Under the pieces are notes generated by a model. That model saw only the letters and a list, made by a program, of their open reading frames with translations. It was not told the DNA's origin and did not search any database. A stretch of 64,000 nt of DNA from JBFWRK01 sp050248955 (GTDB lineage Bacteria > Actinomycetota > Acidimicrobiia > Acidimicrobiales > Ilumatobacteraceae): positions 62,001 to 126,000 of the forward strand of contig JBFWRK010000012.1 of assembly GCA_050248955.1 (NCBI GenBank), given 5' to 3'. Positions 28,505 to 37,596 of this stretch are shown in pieces; position 1 is the stretch's first letter; each line of letters starts with the position of its first letter. The position numbers were made by a program, and so were the translations under genes.

Positions 28505-29680
28505 TCACCCGATGAGGACGTGGCTCGAGCCGATGAGGAAGCCGGCGCCGACGAGCCATGCGGAGTTGATCCTGGTTCGGACGAGTACGACGAGCGCGAC
28601 GATCGCGACGGCGACGGTGAAGAGGTCGGTGAGGGCTGTGTCCGTGAGCTCGACGAGCACGCCGCCCATCAGCCCGAGCGATGCCGCGGTGACTCCGGCG
28701 AGGAAGGCGTTGGCGGTCGGTCGGCGCCGCATCCAGGGGACGATGCGTCCGAGCAGTCCGACGAAGATGAACGATGGGAGGAAGATGCCGATGGTTCCCA
28801 CGGCCGCTCCAGCTGGTCCATCGATCTGCCAGCCGACGAACGTGGCGGTGGTGAACACCGGCCCTGGAGTGACCTGGCCGACCGCGACGGCGTCGAGGAG
28901 CTGTCGGCTCGTGAGCCATCCGAGGTCGTCGACGAGGTGACGTTGGAGGAAGGCGAGCAGGACGTAGCCGCTGCCGTAGAGGACGCTGCCGATCTCGAGG
29001 AACACGAGGAACAGTCGCCACAGCGACACGGTCGGTGATCCTGTGGTTGCCAGGATGGGCAGTGCGATCACGCCGAGCGATCGGCGCTGTGCGAGTGCTC
29101 GTCGATTCGACCAGAGCGCGCTGAGCGCTCCGGCGGCGATCAGGACGATCAGCTCGTGGACGTCGGCGAGGTACGCGGCGAGGGCGGTGACGGCGATGAG
29201 CGCGTTGACGATCGTCGTGAGCGCGGTACGTCCGAGGCCGACGAGGGCGTGGGCGACGATGGCGATGATGACCGGCAGGATGCCGTAGCGGAGATCGACG
29301 ACTGCCGGGTCGGTGCCATAGCGCTGATAGAGCCAGGCGAGAAGGCTGACGATGATGACGGCCGGGGCGATGAAGCAGACGCCGGCTGCGACGAGCCCGC
29401 GACCACCGGCGCGGCGGGCGCCGAGGTGCATGGCGAGCTCGGTCGAGTTCGGCCCGGGGATCAGGTTGGTCGCGCCGACCAACTCGACGAACTCGGTGTC
29501 GTCGATCCAGCCGCGGCGGCGCACGACCTCGTCGCGCATCATGGCGATGTGTGCTGCTGGACCGCCGAAGCCGATCACCCCGAGCTCGAGGAACAACCGG
29601 ATCACTTCGCGCAGCCTTCTCGGCGCCACGTCGCCGTCGTCGCCGCCGTCGCCTTCGGATGGCGCTGCACGATCGGCCAC
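28505..29680 (-). CDS. chrA: Chromate transporter family protein (ChrA)
   Basis: 391 residues, two homologous CHR halves: LREVIRLFLELGVIGFGGPAAHIAMM...FVELVGATNLIPGPNSTELAMHLGARRAGGRGLVAAGVCF and LWRLFLVFLEIGSVLYGSGYVLLAFLQRHLVDDLGWLTSRQLLDAVAVGQVTPGPVFTTATFVGW. About ten to twelve membrane segments. Bidomain ChrA proteins export chromate in exchange for protons; some transport other oxyanions. The GTG at 29680 is preferred because TACCGT lies 6 nt upstream and longer frames enter the pirin gene; a GTG at 29639 is a fallback. Divergent from pirin. Confidence 0.82.
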   Translation of the reverse strand: MADRAAPSEGDGGDDGDVAPRRLREVIRLFLELGVIGFGGPAAHIAMMRDEVVRRRGWIDDTEFVELVGATNLIPGPNSTELAMHLGARRAGGRGLVAAGVCFIAPAVIIVSLLAWLYQRYGTDPAVVDLRYGILPVIIAIVAHALVGLGRTALTTIVNALIAVTALAAYLADVHELIVLIAAGALSALWSNRRALAQRRSLGVIALPILATTGSPTVSLWRLFLVFLEIGSVLYGSGYVLLAFLQRHLVDDLGWLTSRQLLDAVAVGQVTPGPVFTTATFVGWQIDGPAGAAVGTIGIFLPSFIFVGLLGRIVPWMRRRPTANAFLAGVTAASLGLMGGVLVELTDTALTDLFTVAVAIVALVVLVRTRINSAWLVGAGFLIGSSHVLIG

Positions 29681-29686
29681 ACCTCG

Positions 29687-29692
29687 ACGGTA
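29687..29692 (-). promoter_or_regulatory. -10 element (TACCGT) of chrA
   Basis: TANNNT hexamer 6 nt before the GTG start chosen for chrA, suggesting leaderless transcription. Confidence 0.4.
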
Positions 29693-29813
29693 TCGGGAGC
29701 ACGAAGGCACCGCAGGGTCTTGATTCGCGCCCGACGGTGAGGTAGTCCGGTCACCGCGTCGCCGATCGCGACCTCGTCCATCATGAGCCGATCCAACCCG
29801 AGGAGCGTCGTCC

Positions 29814-30743
29814 ATGGCCAACGACAGCGCCGCCCGGGACGCGGAGCCGTGCGAGGTCGAGATCACCGAGAGCCGCCGCACCGAGCTCGGCATCGTCACG
29901 ATCCGGCGGGCGCTGCCCCGGCCCGGGCGACGCACCGTCGGGGCGTGGTGCTTCGTCGACCACATGGGGCCTGCCGCGGTCACCGAGGACCGCGGCCTCG
30001 ACATCGGCCCGCATCCCCACATCGGGCTGCAGACCGTCACCTGGCTGCTCAGCGGCGAGATCCTGCACCGCGACAGCCTCGGCTCCGAACAGGTGATCCG
30101 ACCCGGCCAGCTCAACTTGATGACGGCCGGTCACGGGGTCTCGCACGCCGAGGAGGCCACCGGTACCTACCGGGGGGCGCTGCACGGCGTGCAGCTGTGG
30201 GTCGCCCAGCCGGCGGCGACGCGCGACGGCGAGGCCGCGTTCGAGCACCACCCCGAACTGCCTCAGCTGGAGCTGGATCGCTGCACCGCGACCGTGCTCG
30301 TCGGTGAGTTCGCAGACGTGACCTCGCCGGCCCGCCGCGACACCGAGCACGTCGGTGTCGACCTCGACCTTCGCCAAGGTGACACCGTCGTCCCGCTGGC
30401 CACGGACTTCGAGTACGCGCTCGTGGTGTTCGACGGCGCCGTGTCGCTCGGCGGCAACGTCCTCGAACCCGGCCACCTCGGCTACCTCGGGACGTCCCGC
30501 GACGAGGTCCGCTTGCGGGCGACGCGAGCCACCCGCGCACTGCTCGTCGGCGGCGTGCCGTTCCCCGAGCCGGTGCTCATGTGGTGGAACTACGTCGCCC
30601 GCGACCAGGCAGAGATCACCGCCGCCCACGCCGACTGGACCGCGGGCGCCGAACGCTTCGGCAGCGTCGCGTCACCGCTCCCCCGGATCACCGTCGGGCC
30701 ACCACCCTGGTCGGTGGCGCGGGGCTGGGACGTCCCTCGCTGA
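29814..30743 (+). CDS. Pirin family protein
   Basis: 309 residues from ATG 29814, with GAGGAGCG upstream. The metal-binding cupin is clear: FVDHMGPA, HPHIGLQTVTWLLSGEILHRDSLGS and PGQLNLMTAGHGVSHAEE supply the three His and one Glu that bind iron in pirins. The C-terminal cupin half ends FGSVASPLPRITVGPPPW. Pirins include quercetinases and redox-sensitive co-regulators; the length is at the larger end of the family. Divergent from chrA and 19 bp from the convergent methyltransferase. Confidence 0.9.
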   Translation: MANDSAARDAEPCEVEITESRRTELGIVTIRRALPRPGRRTVGAWCFVDHMGPAAVTEDRGLDIGPHPHIGLQTVTWLLSGEILHRDSLGSEQVIRPGQLNLMTAGHGVSHAEEATGTYRGALHGVQLWVAQPAATRDGEAAFEHHPELPQLELDRCTATVLVGEFADVTSPARRDTEHVGVDLDLRQGDTVVPLATDFEYALVVFDGAVSLGGNVLEPGHLGYLGTSRDEVRLRATRATRALLVGGVPFPEPVLMWWNYVARDQAEITAAHADWTAGAERFGSVASPLPRITVGPPPWSVARGWDVPR

Positions 30744-30762
30744 CGTCGCTGGGTGCGCCGGG

Positions 30763-31572
30763 TCACGCCTCGGGCTTGATCGCGATGACCTCGCCGTGGA
30801 CGACGACGAACAGCGCGTCGGGGTCGGCAGCCCACTGCAGGAACGCCGCGGCGATCCCCTCGAGCTCCGCATCGTCCGTCAGTCCGTACTCGAGGGTCTG
30901 ACGGGCGTACTCGCTCTCGCGCACACGATCCGCCCAGAGCTGCCCCCACCACGTTCGGTCCTCGGCGCTCTGGAACGTCCAGTTCGACGACGACACGACC
31001 AGCTCGTCGAACCCGGCCATCCGAACCCAGCGGTGGAGGTGGCGGCCCGCATCCGCCTCCGCGCCGTTGCGCTCGGTCAGCTGGTGGTAGATCTCCATCC
31101 ACCTCGTGAGCCGTGGATCAGGCGGCGACCACACGAACGCCCCGTAGTCGCTGTCGCGCACCGCCAGACGGCCGCCGGGCTTCAACACCCGACCCATCTC
31201 GCGCAGGGCGGCAACCGGGTCGCCGAGGTGCTGCAGCATCTGGTGCGCGTACACGAGGTCGAACGAATCGGTGTCGAAACCGAGGGCATAGACATCGCCC
31301 ACCTCGAACCGGAGATTGGCCGCGCCGAGCTCGCGCTGTGCGGTGCCGATCACCTCCTCGGGAAGGTCGACGCCGACGACTGATCCGCTCGGGACCCTGC
31401 GGGCGAGGTCCGCGGTGATCGTGCCAGGTCCGCAACCGACGTCGAGCAGCGACATGCCGTCGAAGAGGTACGGCAGCACGAACGCCGCCGAGTTCTCAGC
31501 AGTGCGCCACGTGTGGCTGCGCAGCACCGACTCGTGGTGCCCGTGCGAGTACCGGTCGGCGTGGTCGGCCAT
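30763..31572 (-). CDS. SAM-dependent methyltransferase (UbiE/Methyltransf_11 type)
   Basis: 269 residues. Motif I LLDVGCGPGTITADLA, acidic end of strand 2 in VVGVDLPEEVI, motif GDVYALGFDTDSFDLVYAHQMLQHLGDP, then VLKPGGRLAVRDSDYGAFVWSPPD. The N-terminus starts HADRYSHGHHESVLRSHTWRT. Substrate unknown. TATCGT sits 6 nt before the ATG, again suggesting a leaderless mRNA. Confidence 0.87.
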   Translation of the reverse strand: MADHADRYSHGHHESVLRSHTWRTAENSAAFVLPYLFDGMSLLDVGCGPGTITADLARRVPSGSVVGVDLPEEVIGTAQRELGAANLRFEVGDVYALGFDTDSFDLVYAHQMLQHLGDPVAALREMGRVLKPGGRLAVRDSDYGAFVWSPPDPRLTRWMEIYHQLTERNGAEADAGRHLHRWVRMAGFDELVVSSSNWTFQSAEDRTWWGQLWADRVRESEYARQTLEYGLTDDAELEGIAAAFLQWAADPDALFVVVHGEVIAIKPEA

Positions 31573-31578
31573 GGGGCG

Positions 31579-31584
31579 ACGATA
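31579..31584 (-). promoter_or_regulatory. -10 element (TATCGT) of the methyltransferase gene
   Basis: TANNNT hexamer 6 nt before the ATG. Confidence 0.42.
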
Positions 31585-31672
31585 GCCGTGCTCCGACGTG
31601 CGACATCCGCTCGCTCCGCCTGCTGTCGAGCGTCATGTTCTCTTGCCGGCGCCGTGCACCCCGGCTGACCGT

Positions 31673-33106
31673 TCACTCGGCGGGGACGTGATGGAGCAGG
31701 TCGCCTTCGGGTTGCTGCAGGCGCGGTAGCCGCCACGCCAGGAAGAGCGCGACGAGCACTCCACCCGCGCCTACGAGGAACGCCGAGTTGTAGGCGCCCT
31801 GCGCTTGTGTCGCCGTCGGGTTGCCGCCCATCCGCGCTGCAACCACAGCGCCGAGCACCGCGACCGCCAGCGCACCTGAGACCTGCCCGGCGAGCGAGCG
31901 GACTGCGCTGCCCTGCGCCACCAGATGTCCGGGGAGGTGCCCCAAGCCGGCGATCATGCTCGGCGACGTCGTGAGCCCCCAGCTGAGGCCCTGCAGCGAC
32001 ATCAGGGTCCCGATCACCCAGACCGGTGTCGTGAGCGTGAGCAACCAGAACGCCAGCATGGCGACGAACATCCCCGCACATCCGATGATGATCGGCCGTC
32101 GCGGGCCGATCGAGTCGACGAGCCTGCCGCCGATCAGCATGCCCACCGCACTGAACACAGCGGGGACGAAGAACAGCGTGCCGACTCGGAAGGCCGTGAA
32201 GCCGCGCAGGCTCTCCAGCTGCAGCGGCACGAAGACCAGCCGCGCGTACTGCGCCGTCATGACCAGCATGATGATGCCGATCGACAACCGGAAGGAGCGC
32301 TCCGCGAACATCCGCAGCTCGATGAGCGGATCGGATCGATGCAACTCGTGTCTGACGAAACCGACCAGCAGGCCGGCGCCGACTGCGAGGCACACGATCG
32401 TCGACGAGGATCGCCAACCCCAGGTGCTCCCCTGCGCCAGCCCGAACACCGCGACCGACAGACCGATGCTCCCCGACAGGAGCCCGAGCGCATCGAACGG
32501 TCGGCGCTCGCGATGGCCGATGTGCGGCAGCAACGTGATGCCGGCCAGCACGGACGCGACGCCGATCGGGAGGTTGATCAGGAACAGCCAGTGCCAGCTG
32601 ATCGAGGTGATGAGCCACCCACCGACGGTCGGGCCCAGCGCTGGCGCCGCCATCGCCGACATGCCCCAGATCGACATCGCCCGCCCCTGTCTCGTCCTGG
32701 GGAACAGATCGAGTGCCATGGCCATGCCGACGGGCATGAGGGCGCCGCCGCCGAGACCCTGGAGCACGCGGAACACCACGAGGAAGGTGAGGTTGGGAGC
32801 TGCGGCGCAGCCCACCGACGCGATGGTGAAGGCGGCCAGCGATGAGACGAAGATCTGCTTTCGCCCGAACCGATCGGCGAGCCAGCCGGTGGCCGGTTGC
32901 GCGGCGCACACGGCGAGCAGGTACGACGTCACCACCCATTCGATGCCACTGCCCGTGCCGAGATCGACGCCGATCTCGTGGAGCGCCACGTTCACGACGG
33001 TGGAATCGAGGACCACCATGATCGTGGCCGCCATCACCACGCTCATCGGCAACCACGGGTTGCCCTCGTACGCGGCCGGGCCCGGACGGACCTCGGTGGC
33101 GGTCAT
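31673..33106 (-). CDS. DHA2-family MFS drug:proton antiporter (14 TMS)
   Basis: 477 residues from ATG at 33106. Features: VVLDSTVVNVALHEIG, GWLADRFGRKQIF (motif A), FRVLQGLGGGALMPVGMAMA (motif B), MAAPALGPTVGGWL (motif C, antiporter), and the MFS half-repeat RLVDSIGPRRP. Fourteen hydrophobic segments fit EmrB/QacA-type efflux. A 15-bp palindrome lies 40 bp upstream, the likely operator of an unlinked TetR/MarR-type repressor. Confidence 0.88.
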   Translation of the reverse strand: MTATEVRPGPAAYEGNPWLPMSVVMAATIMVVLDSTVVNVALHEIGVDLGTGSGIEWVVTSYLLAVCAAQPATGWLADRFGRKQIFVSSLAAFTIASVGCAAAPNLTFLVVFRVLQGLGGGALMPVGMAMALDLFPRTRQGRAMSIWGMSAMAAPALGPTVGGWLITSISWHWLFLINLPIGVASVLAGITLLPHIGHRERRPFDALGLLSGSIGLSVAVFGLAQGSTWGWRSSSTIVCLAVGAGLLVGFVRHELHRSDPLIELRMFAERSFRLSIGIIMLVMTAQYARLVFVPLQLESLRGFTAFRVGTLFFVPAVFSAVGMLIGGRLVDSIGPRRPIIIGCAGMFVAMLAFWLLTLTTPVWVIGTLMSLQGLSWGLTTSPSMIAGLGHLPGHLVAQGSAVRSLAGQVSGALAVAVLGAVVAARMGGNPTATQAQGAYNSAFLVGAGGVLVALFLAWRLPRLQQPEGDLLHHVPAE

Positions 33107-33145
33107 CGCGCGTCCCCGGCTCGCCGCGTGTCGGTGCCTGCCATC

Positions 33146-33160
33146 CGTCAGAGTCTGACG
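33146..33160. promoter_or_regulatory. 15-bp palindrome upstream of the DHA2 pump
   Basis: CGTCAGA-G-TCTGACG, perfect arms around one central base, 40-54 bp before the MFS start and just below a TTGCGT that could act as -35. Confidence 0.5.
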
Positions 33161-33187
33161 CAACCGAGGCTCGCCCCCGGCGAGCGC

Positions 33188-35626
33188 CTATTCGACGACG
33201 CGCAGCGTGCCCGGCACGTCCATGCGTCGCAGACGGCGCAGGGTGAGCAGGGGCGCGACACCGACGGCGATCACGCCGAGTGCAATGGCCGTGAGCACCG
33301 TCGCGGTGGAGACGATGACGTCCATCGACATGTCGGGCATCGTCGATGCCATCAAGCTGGTGATGAGCCAGCGGTTGATCCATGCGCCGAGGCCGAGTCC
33401 GATCGCCGTGCCGAGCAGCCCGTACATCAGGCCCTCCACGATCTCGAGTGCCATGACCCGTCGCACCGGCAGGCCGAAGGCGAAGAGCGTCGCCCGTTCG
33501 CGTGCTCGCTCGTCGGCGTTGATGCTGGTGGCGTTGTAGGCGATGAGCAGGGCGAGGACCAGGATGAATCCTTCGGCCACCTGGAAGATGCCGGTGAACT
33601 CCTCCAAGCTCTCGCGGACGATCCGGCCCGTCGTCTCGGCCGGCAGCACCGAGCTGACGCCGGGCAGGTCGAACAGCTCACGCTCGACGTCGTCCGTGGT
33701 GCTGCCCGCTGCCGGCACGACGAACAGCTCGTTGGTGAGCCCACCGGCGCCGAACGCGGCGAGCAGTGAGCGGTCGAAGTAGACGTTGAAGCGGAACGGG
33801 CTGGGGTGGACGCCGATCACCTTCACCGTGGAGGCGCTCGTGACGAAACCCGTGCTGACGCGTGCGGGATGAGTGAGCTCCACCTCGTCGCCCACGCCCA
33901 CCCCCAGGTCGTCGGCAGCCGAGCGGGCGATGACGATGCCGGGTCCGGTGAGGTCGCTGTCAACCGTGGGGACCCACACGCCGGCCTCGAGGTCGAGCGC
34001 CTCGAGCACCACGTCGAATCCCTCGTTGCCCGGGACGGTCAGGCGCCCTCCCATCTGCAGCACGGGCGACACGTCGCCCACGCTGTCGGCGGCGAGCACG
34101 GCAGCGACCTCGGGCCCGCTGTCGAGCACGATCGAGTCGAGACCGACGACGACCCGGTCGGGGTGCTCGCCGAGCACCTCGGCATCGTTGCGGTCCATGG
34201 TGGCGGCGAACGAATCGAGCATCCCGAGGAGGGCCACGAGCGTCGCCACGGCAGCGCCGATGCCGAGCGCGGTCAACAGGGTGCGCCGCGGGGTGCGCAG
34301 CACGTTGCCCAGCGGCATGCGGCGGAATGCGCTGCGCGGCCAGGGCAGCAGGCGCAGCAGGCGCGACAGGCCGCCTCGAGCAGTGCGATGGGTGGTCGCG
34401 ATCGCGTCGACGGGAGCCATGCGCACCGAGCGCCACACCGGCCAGGCCGTCGCCAGCAGCGGGATGACGAACCCCAACCCCGCACCACGGGCGAACGGGC
34501 CCCACTGGAAGTCCATCACCCACACCGGCAGCGGCAACATCTCGGTGAACACCGGGCCGACCAGTGCCACGGCCAGCACGCCGACGGCGATCCCGAGCAC
34601 CACGCCGGCGACGGCGATCTCGATGCCGACGAGCATCGGTCGCAGCGCCAGCTGGACCCGCGACGCACCGAGGGCCATGCCGATGCCCAGCTCGCGGCGC
34701 TGTGCTTCGACCATCCGCGTGGACAAGTTGAACGCGCCGAACGCAGCGCCGGCGAGGATGAGACCGGCGAACACGTTCCAGAACTTCCGGTCGGATTCGA
34801 TGTCGTCGTAGAGGACTTGGTAGGCGGGCTCGTCCTCCTTGACCATCACCGTCACGCCCAGCCCGGTGTCCGAGGCATCGAACGCGGCCTGCAGCTCGGC
34901 CTGCACCGTCTCGACATCGGCGTCGTCGCGCAGGGCGAGCACGAGGTCGTTCACCTGGCCCGGTCGCCCGGCGATCTCCTGCGCCGTGGTCAGCGAGGTG
35001 AACAGGGCGGAGAAGTTGGCCTGGGCGAAGAAGCCACCCTCCTCGGTGGTGATGAAGAAGTACTCAGGCCCCATCCCGATGCCGATCACGTCGAGGACGA
35101 CACCGCCACCGAGGCGCACGGTGCCGCTCGGCGGCAGGCCGTAGTAGTCGGCGAAGTTCCGCTCCAGCAGCGCAACCGGGCGTCCGTCATCCGCAGCGGT
35201 GAGCGTCCGTCCGGAGCTGTCCTCGACCGCCACCGACGTCAGCTCCGGCCCACCCGACGACACGTCGAGCCCGACGATGCGGCCCGGCACCCGGATCGAT
35301 TCGCTGTCGGTCGATGCGTCGACCTGGGTGCCGATCACCATCCGTTCCTCGGCGTGAGCGATGACGGCCGGGTCGGGCAGTGAGTCCAGCACCGCGAGCA
35401 TCTCGCCCTGCCCGGTGTCGAGCCCCTCGGTGCTCTTGACCCGCAGGTCGTACATCCCGGTGAGCTCGAACGACGCGTCGTTGCTCTCGTACCGCCAGGT
35501 CGCCGAGCCGCTGAGTGCCGAGTAGAGGCCGGTGCCGATGGCGATCACCATCGCGATGGCCGCCACCTGCAGCCACTTGCGTCTCAGGTCTCGGAGCGAC
35601 CAGCGCAGGAGGAACAGCGGCGACAT
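33188..35626 (-). CDS. FtsX/MacB-like ABC permease with two repeats
   Basis: 812 residues from ATG at 35626. First membrane helix WLQVAAIAMVIAIGTGLYSAL, a large extracytoplasmic region, then helices near 300-425 (FWNVFAGLILAGAAFGAFNL, VGIEIAVAGVVLGIAVGVLAVALV). The layout repeats from about 470 (LGIGAAVATLVALLGML) with a second external domain and three final helices (VAEGFILVLALLIAYNATSINADER; GTAIGLGLGAWINR). This eight-or-more-helix, two-FtsX-domain form is typical of LolCE/YknZ-like exporters or lipoprotein handling systems. Starts 7 bp after the ATPase stop. Confidence 0.85.
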   Translation of the reverse strand: MSPLFLLRWSLRDLRRKWLQVAAIAMVIAIGTGLYSALSGSATWRYESNDASFELTGMYDLRVKSTEGLDTGQGEMLAVLDSLPDPAVIAHAEERMVIGTQVDASTDSESIRVPGRIVGLDVSSGGPELTSVAVEDSSGRTLTAADDGRPVALLERNFADYYGLPPSGTVRLGGGVVLDVIGIGMGPEYFFITTEEGGFFAQANFSALFTSLTTAQEIAGRPGQVNDLVLALRDDADVETVQAELQAAFDASDTGLGVTVMVKEDEPAYQVLYDDIESDRKFWNVFAGLILAGAAFGAFNLSTRMVEAQRRELGIGMALGASRVQLALRPMLVGIEIAVAGVVLGIAVGVLAVALVGPVFTEMLPLPVWVMDFQWGPFARGAGLGFVIPLLATAWPVWRSVRMAPVDAIATTHRTARGGLSRLLRLLPWPRSAFRRMPLGNVLRTPRRTLLTALGIGAAVATLVALLGMLDSFAATMDRNDAEVLGEHPDRVVVGLDSIVLDSGPEVAAVLAADSVGDVSPVLQMGGRLTVPGNEGFDVVLEALDLEAGVWVPTVDSDLTGPGIVIARSAADDLGVGVGDEVELTHPARVSTGFVTSASTVKVIGVHPSPFRFNVYFDRSLLAAFGAGGLTNELFVVPAAGSTTDDVERELFDLPGVSSVLPAETTGRIVRESLEEFTGIFQVAEGFILVLALLIAYNATSINADERARERATLFAFGLPVRRVMALEIVEGLMYGLLGTAIGLGLGAWINRWLITSLMASTMPDMSMDVIVSTATVLTAIALGVIAVGVAPLLTLRRLRRMDVPGTLRVVE

Positions 35627-35633
35627 GGCGCAC

Positions 35634-36401
35634 CTACCAACGCAGGTCGGCGACGTCAGCGCGACCACCGGCCGGTGGCCCGTCACTGACGATGCGCCCG
35701 CCGCTCAACTCGATCACCCGGTCCGCGATGCGGGAGATCTCGCGGTTGTGAGTGACCACGATCACCGTGTGACCGGCGCGCGCCTGCTGCTGCAGCACGT
35801 CGAGGACCTGAACGCCGGTGTGATAGTCGAGGTCGCCCGTCGGCTCGTCAGCGACGAGGATCGGGTTGCCGGTGGCCAAGGCCCGCGCGATGGCGACTCG
35901 CTGTTGCTCGCCACCGGACAGCTCGTTCGGGTAGTGCAGTCGCCGGTCGGCGAGGCCCACCCTGGCGAGCGCCGCGTCAGCAGTCGCCCTCGAGCCGCGG
36001 CGGTGACCGGCGATCTCGACAGCGCACTGGACGTTCTCCGTGGCGGTGAGCGTGGGGAACAGGTTGAACGTCTGGAAGATGAAGGCGACGGTGTCGCGGC
36101 GCAGCTTGAACAGCTCGGCGCGGCTCGCGCCGGTCAGCTCCTGCCCGGCGACCGTGACCGCGCCCTCGCTGGCGACGTCGAGCGCGCCGATCATGTTGAG
36201 CAACGTCGTCTTCCCGCTGCCCGACGGGCCGAGCACCACGACGAACTCGCCCTCGTCGATCTCGAGATCGACATCGTGCAACGCGTACACCGTGCCGCCA
36301 CCGACCTCGTAGCGCCGGGAGACACCGACCAGCCGAACAGCGGTAGGAACGCCCGGCCGATGGCCGGGATGTGGCATGTCAGCGGGCGCGAGCTGGGTCA
36401 C
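35634..36401 (-). CDS. LolD/MacB-type ABC ATPase
   Basis: 255 residues from GTG 36401; ATG at 36377 is an alternative that leaves the domain intact. Walker A GPSGSGKTT, Q-loop FIFQTFNLFPTLTATENV, signature LSGGEQQRVAIARA, Walker B ILVADEPTGDLD and switch VTHNREIS. The FNLFPTLTATENV and EPTGDLD signatures place it in the LolD/MacB subfamily that powers FtsX-like permeases by mechanotransmission. Pairs with the permease 7 bp downstream. Confidence 0.9.
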   Translation of the reverse strand: MTQLAPADMPHPGHRPGVPTAVRLVGVSRRYEVGGGTVYALHDVDLEIDEGEFVVVLGPSGSGKTTLLNMIGALDVASEGAVTVAGQELTGASRAELFKLRRDTVAFIFQTFNLFPTLTATENVQCAVEIAGHRRGSRATADAALARVGLADRRLHYPNELSGGEQQRVAIARALATGNPILVADEPTGDLDYHTGVQVLDVLQQQARAGHTVIVVTHNREISRIADRVIELSGGRIVSDGPPAGGRADVADLRW

Positions 36402-36497
36402 GACCCCAGTGTCCGCTCGGTCGGTCGTCGGCTCCAGAGTCGTTCGTCCCGGCGCTGGGCAGGCACGACGACCGTGCCGGGCCGCAGCACAGTCGGG

Positions 36498-37529
36498 TCA
36501 GGCCAGCCAGCCGGCCAACCGCGCGACGTCCTCCAATCCGTTCGGCCCCACCGGCTGCACGTTGAGGACGGTCACGCCGCTGGCTTCGTACGCGGCCACC
36601 CGGTCTCTCACGAACCGCTCGTCGCCCACCAGGGACATCCCGTCGATGAGTGCCTTGGGTACCAGCCGGGACGCCTCCTTCTTCTGACCGCCAAGGTACA
36701 GGTCCTGGATCTGCTCGGCTTCCTGCTCGTAGCCGTACGCCTTCAGCAGATCGTTGTAGTAGTTCCGGCCCTTCGCCCCCATGCCGCCGAAGTACACGGT
36801 GAGCATGGGACGGGCCAGCTCGCGCAGCTCGTCGACGTCGTCGCCGATGGCCAGCGAACCGCCGGCCACGATCTCGAGCGAAGGAAGGTCGTCGGATCGC
36901 TTGGCCAGTCCAGCTCGCAACGACGCGCCCCAGATCTCGTCGGCCCGATCCGGCCAGTAGTGCAGCGGGAGCCACCCCTCGGCGAGCTCGGCGGTCATCT
37001 CGACGTTCTTCGGCCCGAGCGAAGCGATGTGGATCGGGATCCGGTCCCGCACGGGGTGGTCCATGATCTTGAGCGGTTTGCCCAGCCCGGTGCCGCCCTC
37101 GGAGAGCGGGACGTCGTAGCTGATGCCGTGGTGCTCGAGCTTCTCGCGACGCCACACCTGGCGGCAGATGTCGATGATCTCCCTGGTGCGGCCGAGCGGC
37201 CGGTCGTAGGGGACGCCGTGGAAGCCCTCGATGACCTGCGGGCCCGAGGCGCCGAGCCCGAGGATGGCGCGGCCACGGGAGAGCCGGTCGAGACCGACCG
37301 CCGTCATCGCGAGGACCGTCGGCGTGCGGGAGTAGATCGGGAGGATGCTCGACCCGATCTGGGCCCGCTTGGTCACGGCGGCGAGGAACCCCATCGTCGT
37401 GACCGCGTCGGCCGTGTAGGCCTCCCCCGTCCAGAGGTACTCGACGCCGATGTCCTCGAGCTGTTGCACGTACCGGATGAAGCCGTCGACGTCGTCGCTG
37501 CGGACACCAACCATCGCGCCGAGCTTCAT
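36498..37529 (-). CDS. LLM-class (F420-dependent) oxidoreductase
   Basis: 343 residues from ATG at 37529. TIM-barrel luciferase-like pattern: MKLGAMVGVRSDDVDGFIRYVQQLEDIGVEYLWTGEAYTADAVTTMGFLAAVTKRAQIGSSILPIYSRTP, LSRGRAILGLGASGPQVIEGFHGVPYDRPLGRTREIIDICRQVW, and PIHIASLGPKNVEMTAELAEGWLPLHYWPD. The whole closely resembles the mycobacterial Rv3520c-like group, taken to use F420; the substrate is unknown. It has its own promoter region with the motif shared with the acyl-CoA dehydrogenase operon. Confidence 0.87.
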   Translation of the reverse strand: MKLGAMVGVRSDDVDGFIRYVQQLEDIGVEYLWTGEAYTADAVTTMGFLAAVTKRAQIGSSILPIYSRTPTVLAMTAVGLDRLSRGRAILGLGASGPQVIEGFHGVPYDRPLGRTREIIDICRQVWRREKLEHHGISYDVPLSEGGTGLGKPLKIMDHPVRDRIPIHIASLGPKNVEMTAELAEGWLPLHYWPDRADEIWGASLRAGLAKRSDDLPSLEIVAGGSLAIGDDVDELRELARPMLTVYFGGMGAKGRNYYNDLLKAYGYEQEAEQIQDLYLGGQKKEASRLVPKALIDGMSLVGDERFVRDRVAAYEASGVTVLNVQPVGPNGLEDVARLAGWLA

Positions 37530-37558
37530 GGCTCTCCTCGTCCGTGGGTCGATCGTTC

Positions 37559-37572
37559 CTAAAGAGTATCCT
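37559..37572 (-). promoter_or_regulatory. Copy 1 of the AGGRTACTSTWTAG motif
   Basis: AGGATACTCTTTAG on the minus strand, 29 nt before the LLM oxidoreductase start. It matches 11 of 14 positions of the copy at 40030-40043. TACTCT inside it could be the -10. Confidence 0.55.
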
Positions 37573-37596
37573 AATAGGTCGGCCCGGCCGCTCGCC

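Noticed and set aside
33806..35383. 525-codon plus-strand frame opposite the FtsX-like permease
   Set aside because: His/Gln/Arg-rich antisense frame, no domain; the minus strand has a clear two-repeat permease.
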